Of a DNA stretch of 64,000 bases, positions 1-7,143 are shown piece by piece. The DNA lies in the NCBI GenBank assembly GCA_009778785.1, contig WRFN01000001.1, positions 186,001 through 250,000 of the forward strand, read 5' to 3'. Made by a program: the position numbers and the translations under genes. The DNA comes from Betaproteobacteria bacterium. GTDB lineage: Bacteria; Pseudomonadota; Gammaproteobacteria; Burkholderiales; Casimicrobiaceae. The notes under the pieces were generated by a model. That model was not told the origin of the DNA and made no database searches. It worked only from the letters and a program-made list of their open reading frames with translations. Within the stretch, counting starts at the first letter, position 1; each line of letters starts with the position of its first letter.

Positions 1-22
1 TATTCTCAAACAGGAGATACCC

Positions 23-295
23 ATGCGTGAAGCCGCCATCAATCTACGAGCGTTACCTGAACAGCGTGATCTGATCGACCACGCTGCCCGTCTGCTTGGC
101 AAAAACCGCTCGGATTTCATGCTTGAAACAGCCTGTGATCGTGCTCAGGCTGTGGTTTTGGATCAGGTTTTTTTCAACCTTGACGCCGGAAAGTTCAAGC
201 AATTCACCGCCCTACTCGACGCCCCACCCGTCACCAACCCCGGTCTTGAACGCCTTATGGCCGTCAAAGCGCCTTGGAGAAACGGCGCGGCATGA
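23..295 (+). CDS. DUF1778 type II antitoxin (TacA-like)
   Basis: A 90-residue protein with the pattern of DUF1778 antitoxins: an N-terminal ribbon-helix-helix DNA-binding part (NLRALPEQRDLIDHAARLLG, then the family-typical SDFML stretch near residue 33) and a C-terminal tail that wraps the toxin. It should neutralise the acetyltransferase encoded next and, with it, repress its own promoter. A good ribosome binding site (AGGAGA, 11-16) precedes the ATG. The stop overlaps the toxin start as ATGA at 292-295, the usual coupled arrangement for this pair. Only 22 bases of upstream DNA are in the window, so the operator cannot be judged. The family is clear from sequence; the toxin-antitoxin activity is inferred from family and context. 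Confidence 0.9.
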   Translation: MREAAINLRALPEQRDLIDHAARLLGKNRSDFMLETACDRAQAVVLDQVFFNLDAGKFKQFTALLDAPPVTNPGLERLMAVKAPWRNGAA

Positions 296-783
296 GCTTG
301 CAACTCAGTTCGCCGCAGTCGCTGGCGACAATCCATCAATTGGATGGCTTTGCTTGCGGTGAGGTAACTCTCGATGAATGGCTCAAACGCCGCGCTCTGG
401 TTAACCAGTTGAGCGGAGCCAGCCGTACTTTTGTTGTGACTGATTTGGATCAACACGTATTGGGCTACTACGCGATAGCGGCAGGCGCGGTCTCACATCA
501 GACAGTCACCCGTGCCGTGCGCCGCAACATGCCGGATCCGATTCCGGTGATGGTGCTCGCCCGACTGGCTGTCGATCGCCGTGCCCAAGGCATCAAATTG
601 GGTGGGGCGCTACTACAGGACGCGGTCAATCGGGTCGTGGCGGTTTCACAAAGCGTCGGAGTTCGGGCACTACTCGTACACGCGCTGCACGACCGCGCCA
701 AGGAGTTTTATGAGCACTATGGGTTCCAAGCGTCGCCTCTACACCCGTTAACCTTGATGCTGCGGCTGAATCATCAACGTTAA
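292..783 (+). CDS. GNAT acetyltransferase toxin (TacT-like)
   Basis: A GNAT-fold N-acetyltransferase of about 163 residues, the length of TacT/AtaT-type toxins that acetylate the amino group of charged tRNAs and stop translation. Visible features are the acetyl-CoA loop (ARLAVDRRAQGIKLGGALL) and the C-terminal KEFYEHYGF with the conserved tyrosine. I start it at the ATG at 292, inside the antitoxin stop codon, rather than at an in-frame ATG 18 bases upstream, because the ATGA overlap is typical of DUF1778/GNAT operons. The reading frame is intact. The tRNA target is inferred from the family and cannot be read from the sequence. Confidence 0.88.
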   Translation: MSLQLSSPQSLATIHQLDGFACGEVTLDEWLKRRALVNQLSGASRTFVVTDLDQHVLGYYAIAAGAVSHQTVTRAVRRNMPDPIPVMVLARLAVDRRAQGIKLGGALLQDAVNRVVAVSQSVGVRALLVHALHDRAKEFYEHYGFQASPLHPLTLMLRLNHQR

Positions 784-795
784 CCGACGATTGTA

Positions 796-888
796 TTACT
801 TGGCCTGAATCTTCTTACCCTTCCCCGCTTCCTGTTCGGCAATGGCCTTGCGCGTGGTGGCATTGGGCGCCTTTACTTCAAAAGGCAA
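796..888 (-). pseudogene. RelB/DinJ antitoxin C-terminal remnant
   Basis: On the minus strand an open stretch ending at 796 encodes LPFEVKAPNATTRKAIAEQE followed by a lysine-rich tail. This is the C-terminal signature of RelB/DinJ-family antitoxins, in which LPF is followed by a P-N-x-x-T segment. No ribbon-helix-helix N-terminus, start codon or partner toxin is found upstream (toward 1000), so I call it a decayed fragment. It lies directly behind the complete DUF1778/GNAT pair, which suggests an accumulation site for toxin-antitoxin modules. Confidence 0.55.
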
Positions 889-1006
889 GCGGCAAACCAC
901 CAGCCGTAGCCGAGCGCCGCCCCAACAACGACAATCACACAGCGATGATCGCAAAAACCATGCAGAGGGTTTAAGCGATGATGGGGAGGATCATTTCGAT
1001 CTCTGT

Positions 1007-1219
1007 TTAACGCACCCTCTTGCCGACGTATTCTTCTTCGATGTTGTCGCGGAAGAAGCTCCACGGCGACGAAGCGCCGATGAAGCGTCGCCACACTTCC
1101 GGCGAGACGCGCTCAAAAACAAAGGTACCGGAAGTCAGTTCAACGGTGAGGCGACGCTCTTTTTCATCGTATCCGGCGGCTCGCAGCGAACCGCCGGAGA
1201 GTTTTTTCATGTCGGCCAT
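1007..1219 (-). CDS. KTSC domain protein
   Basis: A 70-residue protein that fits the small KTSC domain family: an early serine (GGSLRAAGYD), a beta-rich core (RRLTVELTSGTFVFERVSPE) and the C-terminal pattern FRDNIEEEYVGKR. KTSC proteins are small and of unknown biochemical role; some are fused to or encoded near nucleic-acid enzymes. It follows bioY by 21 bases on the same strand and is probably transcribed with it, although no functional link to biotin is known. A second in-frame ATG lies three codons downstream; both starts have weak ribosome binding sites. Confidence 0.7.
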   Translation of the reverse strand: MADMKKLSGGSLRAAGYDEKERRLTVELTSGTFVFERVSPEVWRRFIGASSPWSFFRDNIEEEYVGKRVR

Positions 1220-1240
1220 GATGGCTAATGGCTGCGTGAT

Positions 1241-1846
1241 TCAGGAGCGGCGGGGCGTCAACGCTTTCCACGCCAGCGTTACACTCAACGCCGCCAACAC
1301 GGTTTTGACGATTTCCGGCGCCCAGAACGGATGCAGCCCGATCCAGTAAGCGCGTTCGATGCCGACGGTCATGGCAAGCCACAACAGCCCGAAGGTGTAG
1401 AGCAGCGCGTTGCCGATGGTCATCAGCAGCAAACCGCTTCTCAGTGTGCGACCCAAGCCGCGCTCGGTGAAATGGCCGATGAACACTGCCGCCGGCAGAA
1501 AGCCGATGAGGTAGCCGAAGGTCGGGCTGGCCAGATAAGCAAGGCTGCCGCCGGCGGTGAAGACTGGCAGTCCCGCCAGTCCTTCCACCAGATAGAGCAT
1601 GACCGAAGCGCCGGCCAGCCGAGCGCCGAGCAGCGCGCCCAACAGCAGAACGACGTAGGTCTGCATGGTGAACGGCACCGGCCCAAACGGAAACTGCATT
1701 TTGGCGGAAACGGCCAGCGCCAGCGAACCGAGAATGGTCAACGCGACAGCCCGCAGCGGATGCGAACGCGCGCCGGAAAGCGCCGATGAGGAAAAGGCAG
1801 CGGGAAAGGCGGCATGCAGCAGGGTGGTCGGGAAAGCGGCGGTCAT
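1241..1846 (-). CDS. bioY: Biotin transporter BioY
   Basis: The substrate-binding membrane subunit (S component) of the biotin ECF transporter. The protein of 201 residues has about six membrane segments and BioY hallmarks: the QFPFGPVPFTMQTYVVLL segment near residue 50 and the loops LYLVEGLAGLPVF and GGSLAYLASPTFGYLIGF. No bioM/bioN energising genes are adjacent, so it either works alone or shares an energy module encoded elsewhere; both are known for BioY. A clear ribosome binding site (GGAG) precedes the ATG. An AT-rich tandem repeat lies just upstream at 1863-1920. The KTSC gene follows in the likely transcript. Confidence 0.93.
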   Translation of the reverse strand: MTAAFPTTLLHAAFPAAFSSSALSGARSHPLRAVALTILGSLALAVSAKMQFPFGPVPFTMQTYVVLLLGALLGARLAGASVMLYLVEGLAGLPVFTAGGSLAYLASPTFGYLIGFLPAAVFIGHFTERGLGRTLRSGLLLMTIGNALLYTFGLLWLAMTVGIERAYWIGLHPFWAPEIVKTVLAALSVTLAWKALTPRRS

Positions 1847-1862
1847 GTGAAATCTCCGATTG

Positions 1863-1920
1863 GATAGTAAAAATCAAGTCGTAAAAATCGAGTCGTAAAA
1901 AGCAGATAGTAAAAATCAAA
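1863..1920. repeat. Four-unit AT-rich tandem repeat upstream of bioY
   Basis: Four imperfect units of 13-16 bases, with core GTAAAAATC(A/G)A, run head to tail at 1863, 1878, 1892 and 1905. The first and last units begin GATAGTAAAAATCAA and the middle two begin GTCGTAAAAA. The repeat fills the gap between bioY and the upstream lipoprotein stop, where a bioY promoter would sit. It does not resemble the known BirA or BioR operators. A related string (CATAGTAAAAATCG, 12551 onward) occurs beside another lipoprotein gene. Confidence 0.75.
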
Positions 1921-1932
1921 TAAAGGAGAGGC

Positions 1933-2352
1933 TCAAATGGCTTGATTTTCTCTCAAGCCCTTGCGATCTTCTTTGCGCTTATCGCCGTCTTCGGGTTTGT
2001 AGGGTTTGCACGTCAGCTTGGAGGTATTGCCGACCGGGCCGAAGGTGACGTCGGTGCCTTTGCCGAGCAATTCATAATCGCCGTTGGTGTAGAGCACGCC
2101 GCGCGAGGAAGGCATCTTGTAAAGGTAGATGCGAACGCCGTCGGGCATCAGCAGCCGTACTTCGTCGCGAGCGCGATCAAAACGCACCAGCAGGCGTTCG
2201 TCCTGATAGGTGCAATCGACGGTGTTCTTGATCGCTTCCTCTTCATCGCGTTTTTGCTGGTAATAAGCGTCGCAGCCGGACAGGACGAGCGCAGTGACCA
2301 CGCACAGGATCGGCGAAACGCGGATCACGGGTTTAACGAAAGAAAGTTTCAT
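1933..2352 (-). CDS. MliC-like lipoprotein
   Basis: A lipoprotein of about 139 residues counted from the ATG that gives MKLSFVKPVIRV; an ATG 14 codons upstream lacks signal-peptide character. The lipobox is LVLSGC. The mature part, from VDCTYQDERLLVRF to GPVGNTSKLTCKPY, has the layout of MliC/PliC lysozyme inhibitors: a small beta-barrel closed by two cysteines, with a Y-T-N-G-D-Y-ELLGKG strand. The tail is rich in lysine and glutamate. A periplasmic inhibitor of c-type lysozyme is the best family guess, but key inhibitory loop residues are not certain, so treat the function as tentative. Confidence 0.6.
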   Translation of the reverse strand: MKLSFVKPVIRVSPILCVVTALVLSGCDAYYQQKRDEEEAIKNTVDCTYQDERLLVRFDRARDEVRLLMPDGVRIYLYKMPSSRGVLYTNGDYELLGKGTDVTFGPVGNTSKLTCKPYKPEDGDKRKEDRKGLRENQAI

Positions 2353-2400
2353 GGCGAAATCCCTCAAACGGCACAGAGGGTATAAGCATAACATAAGCCA

Positions 2401-2458
2401 GTCATTCCGTTCGCTCTAAGCTTGTCGAAGGGCGAAAGACGCTTTTTTGCGGGAATGA
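2401..2458. repeat. REP-like palindromic element
   Basis: Short inverted ends (TCATTCC near 2402 and GGGAATGA near 2451) flank a second partial palindrome with the core AAGCTTGTCGAAG. The same GAGCTTGTCGAAG core recurs inside the palindrome after ftsZ (31375-31477). Such TTCGACAAGCTC-type elements are scattered between genes in many proteobacteria. This copy lies between cysS and the lipoprotein gene, both on the minus strand, and could fold in the transcript downstream of cysS. Confidence 0.65.
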
Positions 2459-2506
2459 ATCGGCGCATCCCTAAAAGCAGATAAGAGGCAAATTCAGCGA
2501 AAAAGT

Positions 2507-3892
2507 TCAGCGCTTCTTCAGGGTGTAACCGCCCGCCGCGTCTTCGATGTCCCAACCCGCCGCTTTCAAGGCATCGCGCAGGCGGTCGGACTCCGTCCAG
2601 TTTTTCGCCTGTCGCGCCGCGAGACGGGCATCGGCCAGCGCGCGGATGTCGTCGGGAACGGTGACGGTCGCCGGACGCCATGTTGCCAACTGCAAACCGA
2701 GGGCGTTGTCGAAACGCGCCAGCGTCGCCCGCTTGATCGCCGGATCGAGCGTACCGCGCAAGGTTTCCCAGACAATCGCCAGCGCGCGCGGTAAATTGAG
2801 ATCATCGTTCAACTCGGCTGTGTAGCGTTCGACAAGCGCCGCATCAGGTGTGGCATCGGCAGATTCGGACAGCGTGTGAAAACCCTGACGCAAACGTTCG
2901 AGCGCTGTTTGCGCCGCGTCGAGCGCGTCCCAAGTGAACGTCAACTGCTTGCGGTAATGCGCGGTGAGGCACAGATAACGGTAAGCCAGCGGGTCGTAGC
3001 CGCGGTCGATCAGCGATTGAATCCGCAAAAACTCCCCGGTGGATTTGGCCATCTTGGCATCGTTGAGCAGCAAGAAATAACCGTGCATCCAGAAATGCGC
3101 AAGGCGGGTGCCGACGCGCGCTTCGGTTTGCGCGATTTCGTTGGTGTGATGAATCGAGAGATGGTCTTCGCCGCCGCAATGAATGTCGAAATAGTCACCG
3201 AGATAACGCTGCGCCATCGCCGAACATTCGATGTGCCAGCCGGGAAAGCCGACGCCCCACGGGCTGTCCCACTCCATCTGCCGCTGTTCATCGGGCGGCG
3301 AAAATTTCCACAGCGCAAAATCAGTGATGTGGCGCTTTTCGCCCAACTCGACGCGCTTGCCGGCTTCCAGTCCCTCGCGGTTCAAGCGCGCCAGATAACC
3401 GTAACTCTCTTGCTTGCTCGTGTCGAAATAAATGCCGTCGGAAGTACGATAGGTAAAACCTTTCTTCTCCAGATCGACGATGAACTCGATTTGCTCTTGG
3501 ATGTGATCGGTGGCGCGGCACAGCACCGTCGGCATCTCGATGCCGAGCTTGTTCAAGTCGTCGAGAAAAGCATCGGTGTAAAGCTGCGCGATTTCCCAAG
3601 CCGTTTTGCCGGTGCGACGCGAACCTTTCTCCATCTTGTCCTCGCCGCTGTCGGCATCCGAAGTCAAATGCCCGACATCGGTGATGTTCATCACGTGCCG
3701 CACGCGATAACCGTTCCAGCGCAACACGCGCTTCAACGTGTCCTCGAACAAAAACGTCCGGTAATTGCCGATGTGCTGATAGTCGTAAACCGTCGGGCCG
3801 CAAGTGTAAAGCCCGACCTCGCCGTCGGGATGTAGCGGTTGAAACGGGCGCAACAAACGCGTGTAGTTGTCGTAGAGAACGAGCGGAGCCAT
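2507..3892 (-). CDS. cysS: Cysteinyl-tRNA synthetase
   Basis: A class I aminoacyl-tRNA synthetase that charges tRNA-Cys. The protein of 461 residues is full length. The first zinc ligand is in YTCGPTVYDY, the HIGH motif appears as QHIGNYRTF, the remaining zinc site lies in GWHIECSAM and DIHCGGEDH, and the KMSKS loop reads KMAKSTGEF. The DALR anticodon-binding region follows in the last 130 residues. I start at the ATG giving MAPLVLYDNY (3890-3892) because upstream homology is absent. It is transcribed away from the peptidase gene at 4060, so the 3893-4059 gap must hold two divergent promoters; no strong one is obvious. Confidence 0.97.
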   Translation of the reverse strand: MAPLVLYDNYTRLLRPFQPLHPDGEVGLYTCGPTVYDYQHIGNYRTFLFEDTLKRVLRWNGYRVRHVMNITDVGHLTSDADSGEDKMEKGSRRTGKTAWEIAQLYTDAFLDDLNKLGIEMPTVLCRATDHIQEQIEFIVDLEKKGFTYRTSDGIYFDTSKQESYGYLARLNREGLEAGKRVELGEKRHITDFALWKFSPPDEQRQMEWDSPWGVGFPGWHIECSAMAQRYLGDYFDIHCGGEDHLSIHHTNEIAQTEARVGTRLAHFWMHGYFLLLNDAKMAKSTGEFLRIQSLIDRGYDPLAYRYLCLTAHYRKQLTFTWDALDAAQTALERLRQGFHTLSESADATPDAALVERYTAELNDDLNLPRALAIVWETLRGTLDPAIKRATLARFDNALGLQLATWRPATVTVPDDIRALADARLAARQAKNWTESDRLRDALKAAGWDIEDAAGGYTLKKR

Positions 3893-4059
3893 GTTTGCAA
3901 AGCACAAAAGCGCAGAAGGGAAAAGTCATATTATAGCGGGAGGCTTGGCGCGGTTTGTTGGTTTGTGGTTCAGGCTATTGGTGTCCGCAAACTTTTTCCG
4001 GTCTTGTGTTATGTTAGCGTCTTCGGGGACACTTCTGGCGCTCGCATCGGAGAGAAGTC

Positions 4060-5103
4060 ATGTTCAAGTTTTTGCGGAGCAAAAGCCAACCTCAATCAGA
4101 GCATCCATCTCCTGCCGTTCAGGTGGCGCCGGACGAGATCGCCATTGAAGGAATGGCGCCTTTAGCGTTTACTAAACTTCTGGAATGGGATCACGGTTTT
4201 CCGATTCCGGACTGGCCTGCTATTTATTCCTGGGAGGATACAGCCGCCGACGAGCCGATGAGAAACGAGGCTTGCGCGGCCTGTGAACGCGCCTGGCTTT
4301 TGCATTTTGGTGTTGCTCTCGGCGCCGACTATCGCTTGTCGGAATCTGAGCGAGTCTTGGTTCTTTCGTCGGCGGAACCCAAGGTTGCGCAGGCGACACT
4401 CGCTTATATGGAGCGGGTGCTCGAACGTATTTGCGGCATGCTGAAAGGTCTTGCAGAAGTTTTGGCGTATGGAAAGGAAATTCTGATCTTGTTCGACGAA
4501 CAAGACGACTACTACCGATATGTGTTTCACTACTATCCGGAAGAAGGGGAGTTTGCCCACAGCAGCGGGGTGTTCATCAATAAGGCATGCGGTCACTTTG
4601 TCACAACGAAAAGCGATTTATCGCTCATCGAGCCGACCATCGTACATGAAATGACGCATGCTTGTCTTTCTTATTTGCCTCTGCCGACTTGGCTCAACGA
4701 AGGCTTGGCCGTCAATGTCGAGCAGGCGTTAACGAAGTCAAGAGTGACCCGTCGGGATCTGGATGATATGCAGGAAACGCGACAAAAACATTTGTCGTTT
4801 TGGGGTGAGAGTGAAATTCAGGAATTCTGGTCGGGAGCATCCTTCTATCGTGCGGGGGACATCAATTCACTCTCTTATGATCTTGCTCGCATTCTCGTTG
4901 AGTATCTCGCACGGGATTGGGAGCGGTTTCGGCAGTTCGCCTTGACGGCTCATTGGAATGACGGCGGCGCGTCCGCCGCCCGCGAATTCCTCGGTGTCAG
5001 CCTTGGCGCATTGGTGGCTTCGTTGCTTGAGAAAGAAGATGACGCCGAGTTGTTTGAGCCGCACGTCATTGGCAAGACGCCGGAGGGGAGTCAGCCTGCC
5101 TGA
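4060..5103 (+). CDS. Gluzincin-type zinc peptidase, unassigned
   Basis: A 347-residue protein with a clear metallopeptidase core: IVHEMTHACL (His196, Glu197, His200) followed by WLNEGLAV with the third zinc ligand Glu214, the pattern of gluzincins (peptidase MA clan). There is no signal peptide or membrane segment, so it should be cytoplasmic. The N-terminal 190 residues are not familiar to me; they include a Cys pair (EACAACERAW) near residues 72-75. It stands alone between cysS (divergent) and dksA (same strand, 237 bases on). Peptidase activity is well supported by the motif; substrate and role are unknown. Base composition looks slightly more AT-rich than the neighbours. Confidence 0.75.
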   Translation: MFKFLRSKSQPQSEHPSPAVQVAPDEIAIEGMAPLAFTKLLEWDHGFPIPDWPAIYSWEDTAADEPMRNEACAACERAWLLHFGVALGADYRLSESERVLVLSSAEPKVAQATLAYMERVLERICGMLKGLAEVLAYGKEILILFDEQDDYYRYVFHYYPEEGEFAHSSGVFINKACGHFVTTKSDLSLIEPTIVHEMTHACLSYLPLPTWLNEGLAVNVEQALTKSRVTRRDLDDMQETRQKHLSFWGESEIQEFWSGASFYRAGDINSLSYDLARILVEYLARDWERFRQFALTAHWNDGGASAAREFLGVSLGALVASLLEKEDDAELFEPHVIGKTPEGSQPA

Positions 5104-5239
5104 TGCCAAAGCAATGCCTTAGACATGATCTGAAAGCAAGCGAGGCGCCCCACCAAATGCTTTTAGAATGTCGTCTTTTTAAAAATATCCCATCAAAACA
5201 TCAGCTTGCCTTTGTCTTGCCGATTAAAAAAACAAGGTA

Positions 5240-5266
5240 TTACAGACGGACTGAGCAAGTTATAAT
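5240..5266 (+). promoter_or_regulatory. Candidate dksA promoter
   Basis: A perfect -10 hexamer TATAAT at 5261-5266 stands 75 bases before the dksA start, within an AT-rich stretch. The best -35 candidate is TTACAG at 5240, with a short 15-base spacer, so the -35 assignment is weak. GC-rich sequence (GCGGCGGGTGGG) follows the likely start point. Confidence 0.4.
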
Positions 5267-5340
5267 AATAGTTTTTGCGGCGGGTGGGTTTCGGGTGGGT
5301 TTCGTTTCCATCTCCGTTTCGAGCAGAAAGCGAGGTCAGC

Positions 5341-5784
5341 ATGGTTGCCAAAACAGCAGCGGTCACCAAAAAGGTCCGTGAATTGACCGAGGAGCGTATT
5401 CTCAAGGCTCCCGAAAAAGAGTACATGAATGAAGAGCAGTTGGCTTTTTTCAAGCAGCGTTTGCTGGACTTGAAGGCGCAGTTATTGCAAAACGCCGATG
5501 ACACCGGCGAGCGCTTGCGCGAGACTGAAGTGACGACCGACCCCTCGGATCGGGCGACGCTCGAGGAGGAATACACGCTGGAGTTGCGCACGCGCGACCG
5601 CGAGCACAAGCTGTTGAAGAAGGTGGATAAATCATTGCGCTTGATCGAGAGCGGCAGTTACGGGTATTGCGAGGAGACCGGCGAACCGATCGGGATTCCG
5701 CGTTTGCTGGCGCGACCGACGGCAACGCTGTCGCTGGAGGCACAAGAGCGTTGGGAGCGCGTTCAGAAGTTGTATGGTGATTGA
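5341..5784 (+). CDS. dksA: RNA polymerase-binding regulator DksA, single-cysteine form
   Basis: DksA binds the secondary channel of RNA polymerase and, with ppGpp, adjusts rRNA, tRNA and amino acid promoter activity. The protein of 147 residues has the coiled-coil tip acidic motif DPSDRA (Asp67, Asp70, Ala72), the EEEYTLELRTRDRE stretch, and the C-terminal ARPTATLSLEAQER. Only one of the four zinc-finger cysteines remains (Cys110 in YGYCEETGEPIG); the others are Thr, Ser and Ala. This is the zinc-independent type known from several alpha- and betaproteobacteria. The start ATG at 5341 follows an AGGTC site; an in-frame upstream ATG (5275) has none. Confidence 0.93.
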   Translation: MVAKTAAVTKKVRELTEERILKAPEKEYMNEEQLAFFKQRLLDLKAQLLQNADDTGERLRETEVTTDPSDRATLEEEYTLELRTRDREHKLLKKVDKSLRLIESGSYGYCEETGEPIGIPRLLARPTATLSLEAQERWERVQKLYGD

Positions 5785-5802
5785 GATTCCGGAAGTCGCA
5801 TC

Positions 5803-6330
5803 ATGAAGCAAGTTGGGTTTTGGTTGATGGTGGTGATGGGGGCGTGGTTGCTGGGAGGCTGCGTGACGCTTTTCGGCGGCAAGGATCGGGCGATTGCCGT
5901 CATCGCGCCGACTCAGGGCTATCAGGTGAAGGGCACGGTCTGGCTCGAGCAACGCGGCGAGCGGGTGATGGTGATTGCCGATTTGCAGGGGTTGCTGCCC
6001 GACAGCGAGCACGGGTTCCATGTTCACGAGCGCGGCGATTGCTCGTCGTCCGATGCGTTGAGTGCGGGTAATCACTTCAAGCTTGGCGTTCAGCCGCACG
6101 GTCATTTCAAGGCGTCGTCGCATCATGCCGGCGATTTTCCCAATCTCAAGGCGGACAGTCGGGGCGTTGCCAAGGTGTCGTTTGAGGTGGACGGCGTCAG
6201 CGTCTGGCCGGGGCCGCGCAGCATCGTGGGTCGATCGCTGGTGGTGACGCTTGACCCCGACGATTACCGAACACAGCCGGACGGCAACAGCGGCGCGCGG
6301 ATCGGTTGCGGCGTCATCGGTTTGCAATAA
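5803..6330 (+). CDS. SodC-like Cu/Zn superoxide dismutase lipoprotein
   Basis: A 175-residue lipoprotein (lipobox LLGGC, Cys20) of the Cu/Zn superoxide dismutase family. Metal-site residues visible are His73 and His75 (GFHVHERGDC), His91, His99 or His101, His108 and Asp111 (HHAGDFPNL), Arg166, and a disulfide between Cys80 and Cys169. The fourth copper ligand, normally in a VVHA strand, is Thr149 here (SLVVTLDPDD), so catalysis is doubtful. The B. subtilis homologue YojM also lacks copper ligands. It follows dksA by 18 bases and precedes sodB, which suggests a role in oxidative defence at the envelope, perhaps as a zinc or copper binder. I withhold the symbol sodC for that reason. Confidence 0.85.
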   Translation: MKQVGFWLMVVMGAWLLGGCVTLFGGKDRAIAVIAPTQGYQVKGTVWLEQRGERVMVIADLQGLLPDSEHGFHVHERGDCSSSDALSAGNHFKLGVQPHGHFKASSHHAGDFPNLKADSRGVAKVSFEVDGVSVWPGPRSIVGRSLVVTLDPDDYRTQPDGNSGARIGCGVIGLQ

Positions 6331-6363
6331 GCGCGGCGCGAAAGTTGTCATGATCTGGCCGTC

Positions 6364-6374
6364 GGGGGGGGGGG
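6364..6374. repeat. Homopolymeric tract of 11 G
   Basis: Eleven consecutive G residues lie 33 bases after the sodC-like stop and 91 bases before the sodB start. Tracts of this length are prone to slipped-strand length change. It lies where a sodB promoter or leader would be. Confidence 0.9.
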
Positions 6375-6465
6375 AAGGCAGCTAAGGCGGCTGGAGAAAA
6401 AGGCGGCGCCGTAAAGTAGTGCTAAAATTAACTATTCAACCATTTGTTTTTTGCAGGAGCTTCTT

Positions 6466-7059
6466 ATGTTTACGTTACCTCCCCTTCCTTTTGCCGAAAA
6501 CGCGCTGGACCCGGTCATCAGCGCTAACACACTGAGTTTTCATTACGGCAAGCATCACAAGACTTACGTTGACAATCTGAACGGGTTGGTCAAAGGCACG
6601 GAATTTGAAAGCGCCGAGTTGAAGTCGCTGGTGGAACGGGTGGCCGGAAAGTCTGAGCATGTGGCGATTTTCAATAACGCGGCGCAAGTTTGGAACCACA
6701 CGTTTTACTGGAACGGGCTGAATCCGAAAGGCGCTCGCAGGCCGATTGGAACATTGGCCGCGATGATCGACGAGAGTTTCGGCAGCTTCGAAGCGCTGAA
6801 AGCGCGGCTGGCGGAAACGACCATCGGACAATTCGGTTCGGGCTGGGGCTGGCTGGTGAAGAACGCCGACAGTAAACTGGAAGTCGTCAAAACCGGCAAC
6901 GCCGAGGTGCCGTTCACGCGCGGGCTGACGCCGTTGCTGACGATCGACGTTTGGGAGCATGCGTATTATCTGGATTACCAGAATCGTCGCGCCGATTACG
7001 TTCGAGCGGTGATCGAGCAGTTGCTCGACTGGAATGTTGCCGCTTCGCATCTGGGCTGA
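6466..7059 (+). CDS. sodB: Superoxide dismutase, Fe type
   Basis: A cytoplasmic iron superoxide dismutase of 197 residues that converts superoxide to hydrogen peroxide and oxygen. Metal ligands are His26 (LSFHYGKHH), His78 (VWNHTFYW), Asp161 and His165 (IDVWEHAYY). The second-sphere glutamine comes from the N-terminal domain (AAQVWNH, Gln74), which marks the Fe rather than the Mn group. The ATG at 6466 follows a good GGAG site (6455-6458); an upstream in-frame ATG at 6451 overlaps that site and is rejected. Its neighbour is another superoxide dismutase-family gene, with an 11-G tract between them. Confidence 0.96.
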   Translation: MFTLPPLPFAENALDPVISANTLSFHYGKHHKTYVDNLNGLVKGTEFESAELKSLVERVAGKSEHVAIFNNAAQVWNHTFYWNGLNPKGARRPIGTLAAMIDESFGSFEALKARLAETTIGQFGSGWGWLVKNADSKLEVVKTGNAEVPFTRGLTPLLTIDVWEHAYYLDYQNRRADYVRAVIEQLLDWNVAASHLG

Positions 7060-7143
7060 CAGCAAAAAACTTTTTCCCTGATTCTTGAAAGGGATCACGC
7101 TACACGAAAAACAACGCGGTAAAAGAGAATGGAGTAACAGGAG

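Noticed and set aside
873-1094. Minus-strand frame ending in a hydrophobic VIVVVGAALGYGWWFAACLLK-like tail
   Set aside because: The N-terminal part is an Arg/His-rich antisense-like sequence overlapping the KTSC gene, there is no ribosome site, and the hydrophobic tail competes with the better-supported RelB/DinJ remnant frame.
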